DNA from: Prolixibacteraceae bacterium
Lineage (GTDB): Bacteria; Bacteroidota; Bacteroidia; Bacteroidales; Prolixibacteraceae
Direction: 5' to 3'
DNA length: 9,180 nucleotides
NCBI GenBank assembly: GCA_017998095.1
Contig: JAGODU010000159.1
Coordinates: 1-9,180 of the forward strand
The notes under the pieces were generated by a model, which did not search any database, was not told where the DNA came from, and was given only the letters and a program-made list of their open reading frames with translations. Below, piece by piece: positions 1 through 5,000 of this stretch (within the stretch, counting starts at the first letter, position 1; each line of letters starts with the position of its first letter). The position numbers and the translations under genes were made by a program.

Positions 1-220
1 CCTCAGAGTTGTTATTGCACTTCAAACTGCTGATGCTTTTAGCATTGCTACTCCTGCAGACTGGAGGCCGGGTGATGAAGTAATTGTTCCTACAGCAGGT
101 TCTTGCGGAGTTGCAAAGGAACGAATGGAAAGTAAAGATCAAATGAAATGCTACGACTGGTTCTTCTGCACAAAAGAATTGCCTGAAAGTAAGATTATGT
201 CCGAAATAAAGAAGAAATAG
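1..220 (+). CDS. Peroxiredoxin, Prx6 subfamily (C-terminal part, cut by the left edge)
   Basis: Reading from nt 2 gives 72 codons ending in TAG (218-220); the start and the peroxidatic cysteine lie outside the window. The visible part is the C-terminal dimerisation region of Prx6-type peroxiredoxins, which reduce hydrogen peroxide and organic peroxides in the cytoplasm. It begins with a helix reading VIALQTAD (visible residues 4-11), followed by ATPADWRPGDEVIVP (16-30), the family's 'TPANW-PGD-VIVP' signature. Near the end is CYDWFFC (50-56): two cysteines six residues apart around Asp-Trp. This resembles the C-terminal Cys pair of archaeal thioredoxin-peroxidase-type Prx6 enzymes, where such cysteines resolve the oxidised active site; mammalian 1-Cys Prx6 lacks the pair. 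I infer a 2-Cys-like mechanism. The gene stops just before a strong hairpin terminator, so it is the last gene of its transcript. Family assignment is firm; mechanism is inferred. Confidence 0.9.
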   Translation, partial: LRVVIALQTADAFSIATPADWRPGDEVIVPTAGSCGVAKERMESKDQMKCYDWFFCTKELPESKIMSEIKKK

Positions 221-238
221 TTTTATTGGTTGTGCTAT

Positions 239-276
239 AAAAATAAAGGCTGTCTGATATGACAGCCTTTATTTTT
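239..276. terminator. Bidirectional Rho-independent terminator between peroxiredoxin and glycoside hydrolase
   Basis: A perfect 16-bp inverted repeat: AAAAATAAAGGCTGTC (239-254), loop TGATAT, GACAGCCTTTATTTTT (261-276). The A/T-rich outer stem gives a T run at the 3' side on either strand. It lies 18 nt after the peroxiredoxin stop (+) and 24 nt after the glycoside hydrolase stop (-), so it can end both convergent transcripts. Confidence 0.93.
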
Positions 277-300
277 ATATTTATTATCAGAAAATTGAAT

Positions 301-1689
301 TTAAAACTCAAGAACAAGCACATAATCATCTCCATCCTTCTTATTTCCAGGTGGATTGAATGTAATATTTGAACCTGAACTAAAACCCCCAATCTTTTCT
401 TTCTTTCCGTCACGAGGATTATACCAGAATGCAACTATTTTACTGGCATTTAATTTTTTAAAATCAACACTTATATCTCTGCCATTATGAGTGTAGAATA
501 AAGCAAAGTTTTTCCCTTTAAGGACAGTTATATAATCATATTTTTCACCGTTAATTCCTGATAAAAGATATTGTGCGGGTTCAGCTTCTGAAAATGAATA
601 TGTTTCCATAAGCTTTTTAAGATATTTCATTTGGCAGGCACCCGGATCGTTTAATGCTTCTTTCCATGTCTTTTTTACTCCATAGGCAGGATTTTTATCA
701 TTTTCTTTATGAAATTGCATAATTGCATTGTTGCCGTATGTAAAACCACATGCACCAGATAAAACCGACCAATAAGCATATCTTCTTATATCATCGTCAG
801 TCCAGTAAGGTTGAGAAGGATCGTGCAAGCCTTGCGGAATTCCTTCATAAGAAGGTTCACCATCAAGTGTTGGCTTTATAGGAATCTTATTGTAATCGTC
901 ACAAACATACTTCCAGTTGTCTTCTCCGTAGCATAAACCTGTTGTGTCCTGATTATATCTTCTATGTCCAGATTGAAACATGTTGAAATCAAGCCAATTT
1001 TCATTATGAAACCATTCAGAAGATTTAGTTCTGCCAAACGGATGAAAAGAAACAAGATGTTCCGGACAAACACTCTTTAAAGTATGTCCAATCTTTTTCC
1101 AGGTTTCAGTTGAATCACTTCCTTTAATGTCGCCTCCGTTTAGCCAGATGACGTTTGATTTGGACTTATACCTTTCAGCAAGCCACCGGATATAATTTAA
1201 GGCTTGATTTTGCGATACATTTCCGCTCTTTATATTTGATCCCCATACTGGAACGAGTGCCATATAAAGACCTTTTTTCCGGGCAGTTTCAATAATAAAA
1301 TCAACATGGTCCCAGTAATCGTACTGGATACTGTCAATAAAAGAAGAGCCTTCAGTCAACAGAGGTTGGTTTGCCTCACAATTTACAAGAGCTGAATCAC
1401 CATAAACGTTTACAGCTTTTTTTACATCATGAAGAACCATAACCTGAATAACATTAAAACCTTTTTGCTTTCTGTCTTCAAGGTATAATTCAGCTTCTTC
1501 GCGAGTTAGTTTTGAAAAAAGCAGCCATCCGGTATCGGCAAGCCAGAAGAAGGGGTTATTGTCTTTGCCAATAATAAACCTTCCACTATCAGAAACCCTT
1601 ATATTACAAGGTTCGCCGGCATTCTTAAATGCACTGCATGACATGCCGGGGATTAAAAAAGCAAAACAGATATATTGTATTATTTTCAC
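301..1689 (-). CDS. Exported GH140-like (DUF4038, apiosidase-like) glycoside hydrolase
   Basis: A 462-residue protein matching the layout of DUF4038 / putative collagen-binding-domain proteins, which include the GH140 apiosidases acting on pectin rhamnogalacturonan II. An N-terminal export signal (about residues 1-20) holds Cys18, a weak lipobox candidate (GMSC, no Leu at -3). A (beta/alpha)8 catalytic domain follows, about 30-365, starting with the typical RFIIGKDNNPFFWLADTGW (37-55). Candidate catalytic acids are Asp187 in WLNGGD and Glu278 in LDGEPSYEG, matching the Asp and Glu described for GH140 as I remember them. A small C-terminal beta domain (about 375-462) carries FALFYTHNGRDI and AFWYNPRDGK, like the family's terminal domain. 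The start is GTG at 1689-1687: an in-frame TAA lies eight codons upstream, and the next in-frame ATG (Met16) would destroy the signal peptide. No SusC/SusD or other enzyme is adjacent, so the substrate is open; apiosidase activity is only a family-level guess. Confidence 0.88.
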   Translation of the reverse strand: MKIIQYICFAFLIPGMSCSAFKNAGEPCNIRVSDSGRFIIGKDNNPFFWLADTGWLLFSKLTREEAELYLEDRKQKGFNVIQVMVLHDVKKAVNVYGDSALVNCEANQPLLTEGSSFIDSIQYDYWDHVDFIIETARKKGLYMALVPVWGSNIKSGNVSQNQALNYIRWLAERYKSKSNVIWLNGGDIKGSDSTETWKKIGHTLKSVCPEHLVSFHPFGRTKSSEWFHNENWLDFNMFQSGHRRYNQDTTGLCYGEDNWKYVCDDYNKIPIKPTLDGEPSYEGIPQGLHDPSQPYWTDDDIRRYAYWSVLSGACGFTYGNNAIMQFHKENDKNPAYGVKKTWKEALNDPGACQMKYLKKLMETYSFSEAEPAQYLLSGINGEKYDYITVLKGKNFALFYTHNGRDISVDFKKLNASKIVAFWYNPRDGKKEKIGGFSSGSNITFNPPGNKKDGDDYVLVLEF

Positions 1690-1809
1690 TTTAATGTATT
1701 TGAGTTCAAATTAAAGGTACTGAGTTTTATTATCTTTTAAAGAATTTATTTATAAAACATATAGTGTTTAAATAGAAGTTCTTTTCATCAATAAATTTTT
1801 AAAGGGAGA

Positions 1810-1817
1810 CAAACTTA
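1810..1817 (-). promoter_or_regulatory. Candidate -7 box (TAAGTTTG) for the glycoside hydrolase gene
   Basis: On the minus strand this reads TAAGTTTG, an exact match to the Bacteroidota sigma-factor -7 consensus TAnnTTTG. It would give a leader of roughly 110 nt before the GTG start at 1689. No TTG -33 element is visible at the expected distance (about 19-21 nt), and one such 8-mer is not rare in AT-rich DNA, so this is weak. Confidence 0.2.
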
Positions 1818-1872
1818 TACTTACATAATAAGAAATAATAAATTTGGTTATATTATTTAAAAACTTATGCTT
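1811..1872. repeat. Imperfect 12-bp direct repeats spaced exactly 50 bp
   Basis: AAACTTATACTT (1811-1822) recurs as AAACTTATGCTT (1861-1872), 11 of 12 identical, same orientation, start to start 50 bp. Fifty base pairs is close to five helical turns, so a protein could bind both copies on one DNA face. The first copy overlaps the minus-strand -7 candidate. In DNA this AT-rich the match may be chance. Confidence 0.4.
1839..1846 (+). promoter_or_regulatory. Candidate -7 box (TAAATTTG) for the giant LRR/BACON gene
   Basis: TAAATTTG matches TAnnTTTG exactly on the plus strand. Transcription from here would leave a leader of about 200 nt before the ATG at 2051, covering both palindromes in 1872-1908. 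No upstream TTG lies at the usual spacing, so this is a weak candidate; I found no better one closer to the gene. Confidence 0.2.
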
Positions 1873-1908
1873 CAATTATTATTTAATTGAGAATTTCAAA
1901 TGTTTGAA
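1872..1908. promoter_or_regulatory. Two adjacent palindromes, possible operator or leader hairpins
   Basis: TCAATTA (1872-1878), 5-nt gap, TAATTGA (1884-1890) is a perfect 7-bp inverted repeat. Four bases on, TTCAAA (1895-1900), TG, TTTGAA (1903-1908) is a perfect 6-bp inverted repeat with a 2-nt gap. The outer GCTTCAA (1869-1875) also pairs with TTGAAGC (1904-1910), so the two palindromes could fold as alternatives. They sit mid-way between two divergent starts, where an operator might lie, but no regulator gene is nearby and the stems are A/T-rich. Confidence 0.3.
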
Positions 1909-2050
1909 GCGACTTGTTGATATTAAAATTTTCAAATAATCTACTAAAAAATAAAAAGACGTTTTAGTTGATTATAAAAAATATCTTAAATTGCTTTTAA
2001 AACCAAATTAAGATTGAAATTAAGTCTAATTATGAATCTTTTATAAAATC

Positions 2051-5000
2051 ATGAAAAAAATATTTATACTCCTTATTCTCACTAGTCTTTTGCTGTCAGC
2101 AGCATACTCACAGGTGAGTCAGACAATAAATGTCAATAATGCAGGACAGTTGTCTTCGCTGCTTACAGCAAATCAAAAAAGCACAGTAACAAATTTAAAG
2201 CTTACGGGCAATATAGATGCCAGGGATTTTAAGACTATGAGAGATGATATGCCTGTGCTTTCTGTTGTAGATTTAAGTGGAATAACAATTAAAGCTTATT
2301 CAGGAACCGCAGGAACATATTCATACCATACTGATTTTGCTGATAACCAGATTCCTGAAAGGTCATTCTGCTATGAGTCAGGATATGGTAAACTGACGAT
2401 TACGGCTGTAACATTACCTTCGTCAATAACTTCAATAGGTAAATTTGCATTTCGTGGGACAAAAGGATTGGCTTCAATAACAATACCATCCTCTGTTTCT
2501 TCAATTGCAAATAATGCTTTTCTTGAAACACCTGCTATTATGGTTGTAGAACAAGGAAATCAATATTATTCCAGTCTTGATGGTGTATTGTTCAATAAGG
2601 ATAAAACCATATTAATTCAAGCACCTACATCAAAAACAGGAAGCTATAGCATACCGGCAACTGTTTTAACAATAGGAGAGTTAGCTTTTTCAAAATGTGA
2701 AAAAATAACCTCTGTTGTTTTTAATAATGCTCTTGTTACAATTGAAGATTATGCTTTTAACGATTGCTATGGTTTGAGCTCATTGAATTTACCTTCAAAG
2801 TTAGAAACAATAGAGGCCAGTGGTTTTTATTTTTGCAAGAATTTAACATCAATTTCAATTCCTGCATCAGTTAAAACAATTGGCACAAGTGCGTTTACTT
2901 TATGTACAGGCAATGTCATTGTTGATCCGGGTAATCAAAATTATTCAAGTACTGATGGGATACTATACAACAAGAATAAAACTGTATTAATTCATTATCC
3001 TCTTGACAGGAATGGAAGCTTTGTAATCCCTAATACTGTAACTGAAGTTGGTCACGAAGCTTTTTATTCTTGTGAGAATCTTACTGGTATTACTTTCCCT
3101 GCAGGTTTAAAACATATACAGGACAGAGCTTTTATGTTTTGTAAAAATATACCTTCAGCAGATTTACCTAAAGGTATACTTTCGATTGGATATCAGGCTT
3201 TTGAGCAATGCGATGCACTCACTTCTTTTATTTTTCCTGAGGGAGTTCAAGATATTAGCTCTAACGTGCTTTATTCATGTGCGAGCATGAAGTCAATCAC
3301 TCTACCATCGTCAATTACGTTTATTGGAGATCAGGCATTTGCAGGTTGTACAAAATTAACATCACTGACCGTATATAAAACGACACCAGTTGATATGACT
3401 GACTGGGAATCAGACGATGCCTTCCAGTATATTCCGAAGGATAAATGTACTCTTTTTGTTCCGTTTGGATCAAAATCAGCTTATTCAAAAGCTTTTCAAT
3501 GGAAGGATTTTACAAGTATAACTGAAATGCCCGGGATATTTCCTTCTACTTTAATTGTGAAATTTAATAATAAAGCAGGACAGAAAAAGATTTATCTCGC
3601 TTCAAGTGCAGCATGGACTTCGGTTTCAGATAAATCATGGTTGAAAATAAATCCTGCATCAAAAAGTACAAGCGATTCTGTAAGTTTTACAGTTGAAGAA
3701 AATCCGGGGGCAATGAGGTCAGCTAAGGTTACATTTAGCTCTGCAGGACAGTCGGATAAAGTTGTTGAGGTTTTCCAATATGGTTTTGCTGAATATACAG
3801 TGACAGCCGGAAATCTTAAAAATATTATTGGTAGCAGCCTGGCTGAGATTTCAAAACTTAAGCTGTCAGGTACTATTGATACAAGAGATTTCAAGACAAT
3901 GAGAGATGAAATGCCACTCTTGTCGGAAGTGGATTTGAGCAATGTATTAATTTTAGCATATTCGGGGACTGAAGGTACTTACGGTGATAAACAATATGAT
4001 TATTTATCAAATGAAATTCCGATTAATGCTTTTGCTGATTACTATCCTTATAAAAACAAAATTACTACAATCATCCTTCCATTGTCAATAACTTCAATAG
4101 ACAATTATAGTTTTTATAATTGCAGAGAGTTGACTTCAATAGGAATTCCTTCTTCAGTTACTGCTATTGGATATAGTGTGTTTTTTAATTGCGATAAATT
4201 AATTTCTTTGACCAGTAACTCTGTAAAACCAATCAATTTAGAAAATTATACATATCCTTTTGAGGGAGTAAATAAAACGAACTGCACATTATACGTTCCG
4301 TATGGTTCTAAAACCTTATATCAGGCAGCTGAGCAATGGAAGGAATTTACAAACATCGTTGAAATGCCCGGTATGTATCCTTCAGAATCATCACTGATAT
4401 TTGGTGGATCAGCAGAGACGAAAGTGATTTCTGTTGCTTCTTCAGTATCATGGACTGCACAATCAGATAATAGCTGGCTGACAATTAATCCATCCAGTGG
4501 CGGGGCAGGGATTACTCAGGTTTCATTGCTTGTTTCAAAGAATCCCAATGATGGTTCTCGCAAGGCAAAAGCCACATTTAAGGCTAGTGGCTATGATAAC
4601 AAAACAGTTGAGGTAACTCAGTTTAACGCTGTTAATGTTGTTGCAGGAGAACTGAAGAATATACTTGGAAGCCAGGCCGGAGTTATGACATCGCTTAAAC
4701 TTATTGGTACTATTGATGCAAGAGATTTTAAAACAATGAGGGATGATATGCCTTTACTTACTGAAATCGATTTAAGCGAGGTGACAATACTTAGTTATAA
4801 AGGTGAAGGAGGCACGAATCCATATAGCAGTTCAACAACTTCATACTCTGCGAACTCCATCCCTTCATATGCTTTTAACAATATCCAATCAAACGAGAGG
4901 GAATCAATACTTGAATCTATAATTCTTCCAAATTCAATAACAAGCATTTCATCTGAATCCTTTTATTACTGCGATAAACTAAAATCTATTATAATTCCAC

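Larger units (their letters stand above)
1690..2050. other. Divergent AT-rich intergenic region with candidate promoters and small repeats
   Basis: This 361-bp stretch separates the starts of the glycoside hydrolase (-) and the giant LRR/BACON protein (+) and has no convincing ORF. It is markedly richer in A and T than the flanking genes. It contains a 12-bp direct repeat pair, two palindromes and isolated matches to the Bacteroidota -7 box, all listed separately. Both genes must be transcribed outward from here. I could not find a paired -33/-7 promoter on either strand. Confidence 0.8.

Noticed and set aside
195..434. 79-codon minus-strand open frame across the left terminator
   Set aside because: It overlaps the perfect terminator hairpin and the 3' end of the glycoside hydrolase in another frame, and its translation shows no family-like pattern.
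876..1073. 65-codon minus-strand open frame inside the glycoside hydrolase
   Set aside because: It lies wholly within a confident gene in a different frame and its hydrophobic look is a by-product of the AT-rich sequence.
1690..2050. A riboswitch or structured ncRNA in the long intergenic region
   Set aside because: I could find only short A/T stems and no recognisable conserved riboswitch core; the palindromes are kept only as weak regulatory candidates.
3592..3942. 116-codon minus-strand open frame opposite BACON 1 and the unit B N-cap
   Set aside because: Antisense shadow of a confident coding frame; no signal peptide, motif or promoter supports it.
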